Source: Tissierellia bacterium | GTDB lineage: Bacteria > Bacillota > Clostridia > Peptostreptococcales > Acidaminobacteraceae | Direction of reading: 5' to 3' | Assembly: GCA_012838225.1 (NCBI GenBank) | Contig: DUPT01000032.1 | Span: 1-36,879 of the forward strand | Length of the DNA stretch: 36,879 nucleotides | Shown: piece by piece, positions 1 to 8,094 of the stretch | How the letters are laid out: each line of letters begins with the position of its first letter | How positions within the stretch are numbered: position 1 is the stretch's first letter | Notes under the pieces: model-generated | Databases searched by the model: none | What the model saw: only the letters and a program-made list of their open reading frames with translations | What the model was told of the DNA's origin: nothing | Made by a program: the position numbers and the translations under genes

Positions 1-2
1 AA

Positions 3-44
3 ATAAAAAAAGCCGATAACATCTTACCAATGTTTTCAGGCTTT
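3..44 (-). terminator. Rho-independent terminator of the tRNA-Ala transcript
   Basis: Read on the minus strand, AAAGCC (39-44) pairs with GGCTTT (9-14). An inner AACAT/ATGTT pair (30-34 with 18-22) extends the stem, and a run of T residues follows (3-10). It lies directly behind the tRNA gene, so it probably ends that transcript. Confidence 0.7.
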
Positions 45-50
45 ATATAA

Positions 51-126
<76 letters not shown>

Positions 127-175
127 AAATAGTAACGAATTGAATTGTAACCCATTTAGATTTGAATGTCAACCC

Positions 176-234
176 CTGAAAACGCACATGATATTGTCAT
201 CTGACCCGTCATCTGAAACGCACGTGATATTGTC
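176..234. repeat. Imperfect direct repeat, two 22-23 bp units
   Basis: Unit 1 (176-198) and unit 2 (213-234) share the pattern CTGAAA(A)CGCAC(A/G)TGATATTGTC, differing by one base and one inserted A. A shorter GTCATCTGA repeat (196-204, 208-216) is nested between them. Several short subterminal repeats are known at ends of IS21-family elements, so this could be an old element end. That is inference only. Confidence 0.6.
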
Positions 235-370
235 CTATCCCTTTGGGTAAACATAGATAGGTTTTACGGGGTTGCTCCAACACAACGCAGTGCTGATGCA
301 CCAGTCGAGCTAAGGGGCGGGTAGAATGGTTGTGTTCTTTATTGACGTGTGTGAATACTAATGAACGACG

Positions 371-394
371 AAAAGGGATCTGATCCCTTTTTTT
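371..394 (+). terminator. Terminator-like hairpin
   Basis: AAAAGGGA (371-378) pairs perfectly with TCCCTTTT (383-390) around a 5-nt loop, and four more T residues follow. No plus-strand gene precedes it within the window, so it may belong to a lost gene or shield the TAXI promoter from upstream transcription. Confidence 0.5.
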
Positions 395-486
395 GTTACT
401 TAGTTCGTGATGATCAGATTCCACCGATGAGAAAGGTAATTCGAAGTTTTTTATTATTTCATTCTTGTTACGATGTCGATAAGATA

Positions 487-516
487 TTGAAATCTTCTTT
501 GCAATATGTATATAAT
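487..516 (+). promoter_or_regulatory. Sigma-A promoter of the TRAP-TAXI operon
   Basis: TTGAAA (487-492), an 18-bp spacer and a perfect TATAAT (511-516) lie 63 bp before the start codon. The surrounding DNA is AT rich. The expected start site is near 523, which leaves a leader of about 55 nt. Confidence 0.75.
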
Positions 517-578
517 GTAACTACATACCGAAACGTGCCAAGGGAATCGTCTCTTGTCACACCGAAATGGAGGACTAT

Positions 579-1583
579 ATGAAAAAAAACAAGCTAGCGC
601 TAGTCTTGGTGTTCGTGTTGTTGGTCAGTCTCTTGGCAGGATGTCAACCGGCAGCACCGGCCGGCGATGAATCTGATGCCCCGGCCCCCTCCGGCGGAGC
701 GACCTTCATCAATGTTGCCACCGGTGGTACCGGCGGTACATACTACCCGCTCGGTGGTGCCATGGCCAAGATCTTCAACGACAACATCGAAGGTGTCACG
801 GCTAATGCCCAAGCCACCGGCGCATCCGTTGAAAATATCGGTCTGGTATCGACCGGTGAGACGGAAGTCGCCTTCGTCCAAAATGATGTTACCTACTATG
901 CTTGGACCGGAACGGAATCCTTCGCTGAGAGTGAGCCGATCAAAAACATTCGTGGTATGGCCATGCTCTATCCGGAAGTCGTCCAGATTATTGCCAATGC
1001 CGATGCCGGTATTGCTTCGATCGAAGACCTGGCCGGTAAGAAAGTGGCGGTTGGTGCACCGGGCTCCGGTACGGAAGTCAACGCTCGCCAACTGCTCGAG
1101 ATCCATGGCATGACCTATGATGACCTCGGAAAGACCGACTATCTCTCTTTCAATGAAGCCGCCAATAACCTAAAAGACAAAAACATCGACGCTGCCTTCG
1201 TTACCGGCGCTATCCCCACCTCGGCCGTTACCGAAGTCACACAAACCTCCGATATCGTTGTCATCCCGGTCGACTCGGCTAAGATCACCGAGCTGATCGC
1301 GAAGTACCCCTTCTATACCGAAGTGGTCATCCCGGGCGGCGAATATCGCGGAAATGACACTGACGTTATCACTCCGGCCGTTATGGCCATGCTGGTCGTT
1401 CCGGAAGATCTCGATGAAGAACTGGCCTATCAAATGACCAAGTTCCTCTTCGAACAACGTCAAGTGATTGTTGAGACACATGACAGAGGAAATGACATCA
1501 AGCTTGAAACGGCTCTCGAAGGGATGCCGATCGATGTCCATCCGGGCTCTCAGCGCTACTATGATGAGCAGGGAATCGAATAA
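579..1583 (+). CDS. TRAP transporter solute-binding lipoprotein, TAXI family
   Basis: This is the extracytoplasmic binding protein of a TAXI-type TRAP transporter, an ion-driven uptake system for organic acids or amino acids; the substrate is not predictable. The start is ATG 579, preceded by GGAGG with 5-nt spacing, rather than the in-frame ATG at 567. The 334-aa product begins with a lipoprotein signal (positive MKKNK, hydrophobic core, lipobox LLAG-C at residue 22) and a Pro/Ala-rich linker. The TAXI hallmark IN-VATGGTGGTYYPLGG follows at about residues 46-62. It is the first gene of an operon with a DUF1850 gene and a fused permease, the usual order for this family. A strong hairpin follows the stop codon. 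Confidence 0.95.
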   Translation: MKKNKLALVLVFVLLVSLLAGCQPAAPAGDESDAPAPSGGATFINVATGGTGGTYYPLGGAMAKIFNDNIEGVTANAQATGASVENIGLVSTGETEVAFVQNDVTYYAWTGTESFAESEPIKNIRGMAMLYPEVVQIIANADAGIASIEDLAGKKVAVGAPGSGTEVNARQLLEIHGMTYDDLGKTDYLSFNEAANNLKDKNIDAAFVTGAIPTSAVTEVTQTSDIVVIPVDSAKITELIAKYPFYTEVVIPGGEYRGNDTDVITPAVMAMLVVPEDLDEELAYQMTKFLFEQRQVIVETHDRGNDIKLETALEGMPIDVHPGSQRYYDEQGIE

Positions 1584-2100
1584 TACCAAGTCTTTCGGGA
1601 AAGGCAGGCCTGCCTTTCCCGCTTTTCCCATCTTGATGATCCTGATCCTCCTGGCAGTCCTGCTGTTGCCTGTCAAACTGTTGGCGGCCAGTAATCACGG
1701 ATCAGACCAACTGCTTCGCTTGTGGCTGATCCCCGGCGATGACCAGTTCAGTGTATCGTACACTCATTCGGTGGAATTGACCGAGGTTGTCGAAATCTAC
1801 CGGATCGAACATACTCAAATCTATCTCCAGGAAACGATCTTTTCATCCTATGGTGCCGGACTCCCGGCAACGACAGACTATCCCTTTGAGGTCACTGATC
1901 AAGGCTTTCGGATTTATGATATGAATCAATTGGTTGATCCGCTGGTCTATCGGACCGGTGCAGTACGAGCCGACCATCAGTTGATCCTGGAAGACAAACA
2001 GATGGCTTTTCTGGATTTTAGCCAACCGGCAGAAGGTGTCCGCTTTGAGATCAAGCGCCTCCCTCTGCTCTACTATCTCTATAAGGAGGTCTTTCAATGA
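1561..2100 (+). CDS. DUF1850 family protein, TRAP-TAXI accessory
   Basis: A roughly 179-aa protein with one N-terminal hydrophobic segment (around residues 25-45, rich in ILV) and an exported domain. Features such as FSVSYTHSVELTEVVEIYRI and the closing FEIKRLPLL match the DUF1850 family, which commonly sits between TAXI binding proteins and their permeases. Its role is unknown. The start is uncertain: ATG 1561 or 1564 would overlap the TAXI gene by about 20 bp and suggest translational coupling, while TTG 1633 or ATG 1636 would fall after the hairpin but trim the signal segment. No clear Shine-Dalgarno sequence supports either. The stop overlaps the next gene (ATGA). Confidence 0.8.
   Translation: MMSRESNNTKSFGKGRPAFPAFPILMILILLAVLLLPVKLLAASNHGSDQLLRLWLIPGDDQFSVSYTHSVELTEVVEIYRIEHTQIYLQETIFSSYGAGLPATTDYPFEVTDQGFRIYDMNQLVDPLVYRTGAVRADHQLILEDKQMAFLDFSQPAEGVRFEIKRLPLLYYLYKEVFQ
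1597..1620 (+). promoter_or_regulatory. Perfect 24-bp palindrome at the binding-protein/DUF1850 junction
   Basis: GGGAAAGGCAGG is followed at once by its exact reverse complement, starting 13 bp after the TAXI stop codon, with only a short T stretch (1623-1626) after it. As RNA it would form a very stable hairpin. Hairpins here are known to protect 3' ends of binding-protein mRNAs or to end part of the transcription, so that the binding protein is made in excess. It lies within the DUF1850 frame if that gene starts at 1561-1564. Confidence 0.6.
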
Positions 2101-4157
2101 CAGAAGACCATCTCAACAACGACCCCACCCCGATGGTTGATCCTGAGCAGCCGGATCCCCCGGTGATCGATGAACCCGTCACGCTGACTGAATCAGCCGA
2201 GGCAATGGACGTTGATGAACTGCTCGAAACCTATGACAAGGAAACCAGCAGCCTCAGAAAGCTGACCGGTATCATTGCTCCGATCGCGACTCTCATCGCC
2301 ATCGCCATGTCGGCCTTCCACTTCTATACGGCCGGCTTTGGTGTCCTGCTGGCGTCTCGCCAACGGGCGCTACATATCATCTTTGCCTTTGTCCTGGGCT
2401 TTTTATTCTATCCCCGATCGGATAAGAGCCGCAAAGACAAGCCCGAGATCATCGACTATGTCCTGATCCTTTTGACCGTCGTCGTCTTTGGCTATCTCTT
2501 CATGTTCCCCGAGCAGATCGCGAGAAAAGCCGGAGCGGTTTCTCAAAACGATTTGATCCTTGGGATCACGGCGATTCTTTTGACCCTGATCATTACCCGG
2601 CGAGTCGTGGGGATGGCACTACCGATCGTTGCCATCGTGTTTCTGCTCTACGCTTACTTTGGTCCCTATATGCCGGGACTATTGGCTCACCGGGGCTTTA
2701 GCATCAACCGGATCGTCTCTCATATGTACCTCGGTCTCGAAGGGATCCTGGGCATACCACTGGGGGTATCGGCCACCTTTGTCTTCATGTTCATCCTGTT
2801 TGGCGCGGTGCTCGATAAGACGGGCGTCGGTAAATTCTTTATCGACATTGCCTTTGCCGCCACCGGCTTCTTCCGCAGCGGACCGGCGATGACCGCCGTC
2901 TTGGCCAGCGGTCTGATGGGTTCGATCTCGGGCAGCTCCGTGGCCAATACCGTGACCACCGGTGCCTTTACGATCCCGCTCATGAAAAAGACCGGCTATA
3001 AGCCCTACTTTGCCGGGGCGGTCGAAGCGACGGCCTCGACCGGAGGACAGATCATGCCGCCGGTTATGGGAGCAGCCGCCTTTATCATGGCCGAGTTTAC
3101 CGGCATCAGCTATGGTCAGATCATTATTGCCGCCGCTATTCCGGCGATCCTGTACTATTTTGCCGTCGGCATCATGGTTCACTTTGAGGCATCCAAGCTC
3201 GGTATCCAGGGTATCCCCAGAGATCAGCTTCCCAGCGCTCGAAAGATCATGCGCCGCGAGGGCTATCTGTTGATCCCGCTGCTAAGCATCATCTACTTCC
3301 TAGTGGCCGGCTATACGCCGACCAAGGCCGCCTTCTATGCGATCGTGTTGAGTCTGGCGATCGCAGTGGTCGTGGGCCTGATCCGAAACCGAAATAAATT
3401 CGGCATCAAGGAGCTCCTCGGCGCCATGGAATCAGGTGCCAAGGGAGCGGTTGGTGTGGCCTGCGCCTGTGCCTGCGCCGGCATGATCGTCGGTGTCGTG
3501 ACACTGACCGGCCTCGGCCTTCGGATCGCTGAGCTCATCGTGACGATGGCCGGCGGAAATCTACTGCTGACACTGTTTTTTACGATGATCGCATCGATCA
3601 TCCTGGGCATGGGACTGCCGACGACGGCCAAGTATATCGTACTGGCCACCATGGCCGTACCGGCTCTGCTGCGACTCGATGTCAATCTGGTAGCGGCTCA
3701 CCTGTTCATCCTCTACTTCGGGGTTGTGGCTGATATCACTCCGCCGGTGGCTTTGGCCGCCTATGCCGGAGCCGGTATCGCCGGAGCATCACCCATGAAA
3801 ACCGGCTTCCAGGCGGTGAAGCTGGCCTTGGCCGCCTTTATCGTCCCCTACCTGTTTGCCGTCGATCCCTCTCTCATTCTGGTCGAGGCAGTCAATGGCG
3901 GAGTGATCGACTTCCTCCCCATCTGGCAGTCGGTACCGATCGTCATATCGGCGGTCCTAGGCATCATTTGTCTGGCCGCCGCCGTCGAGGGCTATCTGAT
4001 CGATCATACCAAAATCTGGGAACGGATCCCGCTGGCGATCGCCGCCCTGCTGCTGCTGAAGCCCGGACTGATCACCGATGCCATCGGACTGACGGTCCTG
4101 ATCGTCGTCTACTTCCTTCAACGCTCCCGCCGCTCAAAACCGGCGGCTGTGGCCTAA
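2097..4157 (+). CDS. TRAP transporter fused permease, 4TM/12TM (TAXI type)
   Basis: The membrane part of the TRAP-TAXI transporter, with the small (DctQ-like) and large (DctM-like) permease subunits fused in one 686-aa chain. A charged cytoplasmic N-terminus of about 60 residues is followed by many hydrophobic helices. The conserved large-subunit stretch with SGSSVANTVTTGAFTIPLM and GGQIMPPVMGAAAF lies around residues 275-330, and GMGLPTTAKYIV and DITPPVALAAYAGAGIA follow near residues 500 and 545. Such permeases couple uptake to a sodium or proton gradient. The start overlaps the DUF1850 stop by 4 bp and has a strong SD (AAGGAGG, 8 nt upstream). A terminator follows 7 bp after the stop, so the operon has three genes. 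Confidence 0.95.
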   Translation: MTEDHLNNDPTPMVDPEQPDPPVIDEPVTLTESAEAMDVDELLETYDKETSSLRKLTGIIAPIATLIAIAMSAFHFYTAGFGVLLASRQRALHIIFAFVLGFLFYPRSDKSRKDKPEIIDYVLILLTVVVFGYLFMFPEQIARKAGAVSQNDLILGITAILLTLIITRRVVGMALPIVAIVFLLYAYFGPYMPGLLAHRGFSINRIVSHMYLGLEGILGIPLGVSATFVFMFILFGAVLDKTGVGKFFIDIAFAATGFFRSGPAMTAVLASGLMGSISGSSVANTVTTGAFTIPLMKKTGYKPYFAGAVEATASTGGQIMPPVMGAAAFIMAEFTGISYGQIIIAAAIPAILYYFAVGIMVHFEASKLGIQGIPRDQLPSARKIMRREGYLLIPLLSIIYFLVAGYTPTKAAFYAIVLSLAIAVVVGLIRNRNKFGIKELLGAMESGAKGAVGVACACACAGMIVGVVTLTGLGLRIAELIVTMAGGNLLLTLFFTMIASIILGMGLPTTAKYIVLATMAVPALLRLDVNLVAAHLFILYFGVVADITPPVALAAYAGAGIAGASPMKTGFQAVKLALAAFIVPYLFAVDPSLILVEAVNGGVIDFLPIWQSVPIVISAVLGIICLAAAVEGYLIDHTKIWERIPLAIAALLLLKPGLITDAIGLTVLIVVYFLQRSRRSKPAAVA

Positions 4158-4164
4158 GTCTGCC

Positions 4165-4197
4165 AGGCATCACCTTTCACGGGTGGTGCCTTTTTTC
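4165..4197 (+). terminator. Terminator of the TRAP-TAXI operon
   Basis: AGGCATCACC (4165-4174) pairs with GGTGGTGCCT (4182-4191), with one wobble, around a 7-nt loop, and a T run follows. Confidence 0.85.
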
Positions 4198-4219
4198 TTG
4201 GCCAATGGCAACGAAAGAT

Positions 4220-4248
4220 TTGCCAGGCTGCACTTTATCATCTATACT
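4220..4248 (+). promoter_or_regulatory. Promoter of the plus-strand MATE gene
   Basis: TTGCCA (4220-4225), a 17-bp spacer and TATACT (4243-4248) make a good sigma-A promoter just behind the operon terminator. The predicted 5' leader before the GTG start at 4353 is about 100 nt and contains a hairpin. Confidence 0.6.
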
Positions 4249-4299
4249 GACAGTAGAATTTGTTGGTTTTTTGTTAGCTTGTCACGTAGATAGGGCTTT

Positions 4300-4325
4300 G
4301 CCGGACAGCTGTTGTTCGGCTTTTC
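4300..4325 (+). terminator. Terminator-like hairpin in the MATE leader (possible attenuator)
   Basis: GCCGGACAG (4300-4308) pairs with TTGTTCGGC (4312-4320) using two G-T pairs, then TTTTC follows. It sits between the predicted start site and the MATE start codon. It may be an attenuator or simply a weak terminator. I found no known riboswitch fold around it. Confidence 0.4.
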
Positions 4326-4352
4326 TATTGGAAAAATATCCGGAAGGGAGAT

Positions 4353-5774
4353 GTGTCTATCAATCGCCGAAATATTCTTCGGACGGCCTTTTTGCCCGGT
4401 ATCTTTGGTCTATTGGGTACCAGCCTATACGTGCTGGGAGATACCCTGATCGTCGGTCAGGCTTTAGGCCGGGACGGTTTGGCCAGCTTAAACCTGGCCA
4501 TCCCGATGATCAATCTGATGCAGGGACTGGACTTGATGCTTGGCTTTGGCGGCGCCACTGCGATGAGTCGCTCGTTGGGTCGAGGCGATCGACTTCGAGC
4601 CAAGGAGATGGCTGAGCTGACCATCAGTTGGTCGATCATCATCGGACTCTTGCTCCTGCTGGCTCTTCAGCTCAGCTTTACGCCGCTATTGCAGTTTTTG
4701 ACCGGCGGTGGTCCGGCCTTAGCCGGCTCTCGTGAATACCTCGGTATCCTGCTATGGTTCAGTCCGGTCTATGTCGTATTTCAGAGCCTGGTCGTTCTGG
4801 TCCGAAATGACGGCGGTGCCAAACGGGCCATGACGGCGCTGCTGATCGCCTCCGGGCTAAATGTCGTACTCGATGCCTTATTCGTGTTCGGCTTTGACTG
4901 GGGCATGTTTGGCGCGGGTCTGGCGACCGGTATCGCTCAGGTGGTCGGTCTTGGGATGCTCCTAAGCCGTCTAGCGCCGAGCAGCTTGTTGCGCGGGGTG
5001 CGTTTTCGATTGGCTTCGCCGCTACGCTTGATGGGCAAGGGCCTAGCCAGTCTGATCATGGAGCTCAGTCAAGGCGTGGTCATCTTTACCTTCAATGCCG
5101 TACTGCTAAGGCTGGCCGGTGAGATCGGGGTATCGAGCTATGCCATCATCGCCAATCTGTCACTGATGTTTACAGCCATCTTCTTGGGTCTGGCCCAGGG
5201 CGCCCAGCCGCTGTTTGCCCGGGCCAAGGGTGCCGGTGATCAGGCGAGCTATCGATCGGTCCTTCAGTTTTCCCACCGGGTCAGTCTGGTGCTGTCGCTT
5301 TGTGTGGTAGCCCTTTGTCTGGCCGTTCCGGGGCTGTTAGCGGCTATCTTTATTTCAGGTGACCCGACCGTCCTTCAGATGACGCTTCAGGGACTGCGTC
5401 TGTAAAGCCTGGGCTTTCTATTCCTCGGCTACAACCTGATCGGCACCCTGGCCCTCCAAAGCTCCAACCGCGCCATGGAGGCCTTTGTGTTTGCCCTGGC
5501 TCGGGGGATGGGCTTTTTGATCCTGGCGATGCTGATCCTTCAGGGACTGTTTGGCATCACCGGCGTCTGGTTGTCCTTCCTGGCGGCTGAGTTCTCGGGC
5601 TTTCTCTGGATGCGTCATACCTTGAAAAAACCTGATCCGGCAGTCCCCTTGTTGCTACTGAGCGCGCCACCGGTTACGACCGAAGCCGGACAGAGCGATG
5701 AGACGACACCGCCCAAGAAGCTTCGGCTCTCACCCGTGAGGGAGACCGCTTCAGACACTGTCTCCAAAAGCTAA
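4353..5774 (+). pseudogene. MATE-family multidrug/cation antiporter interrupted by an in-frame TAA
   Basis: The reading frame encodes a MATE-type efflux transporter, starting at GTG 4353 with GGAAGG upstream. Codon 351 is TAA (5403-5405). The same frame then stays open without any shift to 5774 and continues the family sequence (SLGFLFLGYNLIGTLALQSS and further helices). Compared with the intact MATE protein encoded nearby at 5795-7171, the stop falls at the residue after LRY/LRL, probably a former Tyr (TAT/TAC) codon. The first part would make 350 aa, about nine or ten helices. The rest could be made only by readthrough or re-initiation at ATG 5475, which lacks a convincing SD. A terminator follows. 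A recent nonsense mutation or a sequencing error are the main explanations. Confidence 0.85.
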
Positions 5775-5802
5775 CAGCGAGCCGATGCTCGCTGTTATTT
5801 TT
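5772..5802. terminator. Bidirectional terminator between convergent MATE genes
   Basis: AACAGCGAGC (5773-5782) pairs perfectly with GCTCGCTGTT (5787-5796) around a 4-nt loop, with ATTTTT on the plus side. The stop codons of both MATE genes lie in the stem (5772-5774 on plus, 5795-5797 on minus). On the minus side the T tract is shorter. Confidence 0.85.
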
Positions 5803-7171
5803 CTGCCCCATCGACCTTGGGCAAATTTTTCATAAAATAGATCAAAAACGGAATGGCGGCGATCGCACTGAGGACATCGGCGATCGGCTGTGAGATCTGG
5901 ATCCCTCGGATGCCAAATAGCGGCGGCAGGACCAAAAGCAGCGGAATAAAGAACAGTCCTTGTCTGGTGGCGGCTAAGAAGCTAGACGCCTTGATATGTC
6001 CCGTGGTTTGAAGGAGCATATTGGTGCTGGTGAGCATCGGCTGAGCGATCAGCGACAGGCTGATGTAGCGCAGCATCGTCGAGCCGATCGATACCACCAT
6101 GGCATCACTGCGAAAGGCTCGGATGATCGAGGGCGAATTGATGAAGATGATGGCACCGGTGATCGACACCAGGACCGTCATCGCGATATAGGTCACCCGC
6201 CAGGCCTCACGGACCCGGGAATACATCTTGGCTCCGTAGTTATATCCGGCGATCGGCTGAAAGCCCTGACCGATCCCGATGATGACCGAAAACATGATCA
6301 TCGAGACCCGGCCGACGATGACGATCGCGGCAATCGCCTCATCCCCAAACGGACGGGCGGCATTATTGAGGAGAATGATCGCGATCGATGCCAGACCTTG
6401 GCGCAAAAAAGAGCTGATGCCGGTGCCGACGATCGTGGCATAGGTCTGGATACGCGAGCTGATATTGCGGAGTGAAATCTCAAGGATCGACTTATTTCGG
6501 ACCATCCAGTACAGAATGGCCCAGCTGACCATTTGACTCAGGATCGTCGCCATGGCTGCACCCTTGATGCCTAGACCAAAGGTAAAGATAAAGATCGGGT
6601 CGAGGATGATATTGAGGATCCCGCCGATCATCAGACCCACCATCGACAGATTGTTCTTGCCCTGGAACCGAAGCTGGAGGTTTAGCACAAACTGGCTGAT
6701 GCTGATCGGTGCTCCAAACAGGATCCAACGGGCATAGTCCTTGGCATAGGGCAGGATCGTTTCGGTCGCCCCGAACAGGCGAAGCAGGTTGTCGAGCTGC
6801 CACTGTCCAAAGAGCGTGATCAGGATACCTGAGATAATTGCGATCGCCATGGCGGAGCTGCCGTATTGATTGGCTTCTTCGACCTTTCTGGCCCCGAGAA
6901 GCTGAGCCACCTGTGTCCCGGCTCCGACGGCATACGTAAAGCCGATGCCCTGGGTCAGGGCCATCATCGGAAGCACGATCCCCACCGCACCGGAGGCGGC
7001 AGTCGATATTTGGGACACAAAATAAGCGTCAGCTGTATTGTAGATCGAGGTGATGATCATGCTGACGATCGAGGGCAGAGATAACAGAAAGACCAGCTTA
7101 GGTATCGGTGTTCCTGTCATCTTCGTATACTGTTGTTGTTCGTGATCGGGATTGATTTCTTTTCTAGGCAT
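5795..7171 (-). CDS. MATE family efflux transporter
   Basis: An intact 458-aa MATE antiporter, of the family that exports drugs or organic cations in exchange for Na+ or H+. Twelve hydrophobic segments are seen. The N-terminal half has the typical IPKLVFLLSLPSIVSMII and NTADAYFVSQI, and the second half repeats the fold (IGQGFQPIAGYNYGA). It converges with the broken MATE gene and the two share a terminator. Start ATG 7171 has no SD. TATGAT (7178-7183) preceded by TGG ends only 6 bp before the ATG, so the mRNA may be leaderless. An alternative start is Met18 (7120), also without SD. The substrate cannot be told from sequence. Confidence 0.92.
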   Translation of the reverse strand: MPRKEINPDHEQQQYTKMTGTPIPKLVFLLSLPSIVSMIITSIYNTADAYFVSQISTAASGAVGIVLPMMALTQGIGFTYAVGAGTQVAQLLGARKVEEANQYGSSAMAIAIISGILITLFGQWQLDNLLRLFGATETILPYAKDYARWILFGAPISISQFVLNLQLRFQGKNNLSMVGLMIGGILNIILDPIFIFTFGLGIKGAAMATILSQMVSWAILYWMVRNKSILEISLRNISSRIQTYATIVGTGISSFLRQGLASIAIILLNNAARPFGDEAIAAIVIVGRVSMIMFSVIIGIGQGFQPIAGYNYGAKMYSRVREAWRVTYIAMTVLVSITGAIIFINSPSIIRAFRSDAMVVSIGSTMLRYISLSLIAQPMLTSTNMLLQTTGHIKASSFLAATRQGLFFIPLLLVLPPLFGIRGIQISQPIADVLSAIAAIPFLIYFMKNLPKVDGAEK

Positions 7172-7177
7172 GACTAT

Positions 7178-7186
7178 ATCATACCA
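7178..7186 (-). promoter_or_regulatory. Extended -10 promoter of the MATE gene, leaderless arrangement
   Basis: On the minus strand TGG-TATGAT (7186 to 7178) is an extended -10 element with no good -35 at 17-18 bp. It ends 6 bp before the ATG, so transcription would begin at or next to the start codon. Confidence 0.5.
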
Positions 7187-7250
7187 TAATGAGATTTTTT
7201 TCCGGGTCCAGCAACACTTAAATCACTTTTTTTTATCGTTAAATCTCTGT

Positions 7251-7838
7251 TTAAGTCTTGTCTGATACCGACCCAACCGGTTCATCTTCCTGACCGACCC
7301 GGTAGATCAGTTCAGCCAGCCAGTCGCCAAGCTTATCGGCTTGCGCCGGATCACCACTAAAGAACTTCATCACACTATCGGGATTGACCCCCGGAAGGGT
7401 GGTTGCCTTGGTGAGCTCCGAATCATCGTCTTGTCTGAGCCCGAGCGAGAACAATCCGACGACCGCCTGACGCTCGATGATCTCATCAAGGTTTTGCAGG
7501 AGCAGCTGTGAGAGCTGGCCCATATAGACCGACGAGCCAAACAGCATCAGATCATACTCACCTTCTATCACCGGCACATGAGGGCCGGCCACCGTCCGGT
7601 CGACCGAGAACCCGGCCGAAAGCAGCCGGTCCGTCATGCGCTCGATCAATCGATCCATCGCTTTGCCAAGAGCCGACGGCTGATACACCAGCAGGGCCAC
7701 TTTTCCGCCGTTGGCTTTGGCCGGAAAGTGATCGACCCGGCTGCCGCGAGCCTGTTCATTGCGCCGAGAAACAATATAAAGAAAAGCCATCGCTACCAGA
7801 AAAATGCCAAAAACAGCCATCAAAATAGTTCCAACCAT
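7251..7838 (-). CDS. Membrane-anchored flavodoxin-like protein
   Basis: A 195-aa protein with one N-terminal membrane helix (residues 1-22, MVGTILMAVFG onward) and a soluble domain that starts VALLVYQPSALGKAMDRLIE and contains DLMLFGSSVYMGQLSQ. This resembles flavodoxins in the order of a first beta strand, a phosphate-loop region and a Y(D)LMLFGSSVY strand. The classical T/SxTGNT FMN-phosphate loop is replaced by QPSALGKA, so FMN binding is uncertain. Start ATG 7838 is chosen because AAGGAG lies 7 nt upstream (7846-7851), better than ATG 7844. The gene is divergent from the Fur-family gene and not linked to an operon. Confidence 0.6.
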   Translation of the reverse strand: MVGTILMAVFGIFLVAMAFLYIVSRRNEQARGSRVDHFPAKANGGKVALLVYQPSALGKAMDRLIERMTDRLLSAGFSVDRTVAGPHVPVIEGEYDLMLFGSSVYMGQLSQLLLQNLDEIIERQAVVGLFSLGLRQDDDSELTKATTLPGVNPDSVMKFFSGDPAQADKLGDWLAELIYRVGQEDEPVGSVSDKT

Positions 7839-8094
7839 CACCATACTCCTTTGTCTTAATGGACCTATCATACCCCAATAATATGAAGACTGTGTTATGT
7901 CAAAAAAATTCCTCACATCGTTTGCGAGGATTTTTGGCTAAGGAGCCTGTATTTTTAGTTAGGGTAGGATTAAAGATTATCACCAACCTGCAGTCATCGT
8001 CACTTCAAAAATAAAAAAAGTCCTCTCAGCCCCGGACATCGTCTCGCAGGTTTTGAAGCTTGCACATTGTTCAACAAAACTATATGATTAGCCT
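7839..8094. other. Divergent intergenic region between the flavodoxin-like gene and fur/zur
   Basis: About 256 bp. On the minus strand TATGAT lies 26-31 nt upstream of the flavodoxin-like start. A TTGACA is present but is 25 bp from that -10, so the pair is unconvincing. A short hairpin TCCTC...GAGGA with T tracts on both strands lies near 7910-7935. The fur promoter is at 8060-8088. Nothing else is recognised. Confidence 0.4.
8060..8088 (+). promoter_or_regulatory. Promoter of the Fur-family gene, leaderless arrangement
   Basis: TTGCAC (8060-8065), a 17-bp spacer and TATGAT (8083-8088) end 6 bp before the ATG at 8095. Initiation would fall on the start codon, which explains the absence of an SD sequence. 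Confidence 0.65.

Larger units (their letters stand above)
127..486. other. Intergenic stretch with repeats and no supported gene
   Basis: About 450 bp separate the tRNA from the TAXI gene. The stretch contains an imperfect 22-23 bp direct repeat (176-198, 213-234), a copy of 13 bases of the tRNA T-arm (409-421) and a palindromic hairpin with a T run (371-394). A 71-codon minus-strand frame (209-424) runs through it and ends inside the second repeat. It could be a decayed 3' end of a transposase gene, but no motif supports that. I see no ribosome binding site for any frame here. Confidence 0.5.

Noticed and set aside
361-582. A 73-codon plus-strand frame before the TAXI gene
   Set aside because: It runs through a hairpin and the TAXI promoter and has no SD; the product is low-quality and resembles no family.
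5403-5405. Recoding of TAA in the MATE gene
   Set aside because: TAA serves as a normal stop in many genes of this window, and selenocysteine uses TGA. A nonsense mutation or read error is the simpler view.
8013-8037. GGGGCTGAGA flanked by GTCC/GGAC and a T run on the minus strand, like part of a TPP riboswitch
   Set aside because: Only the short CTGAGA match exists. The other conserved TPP riboswitch helices and the CCTGAT box are missing, and no thiamine gene follows.
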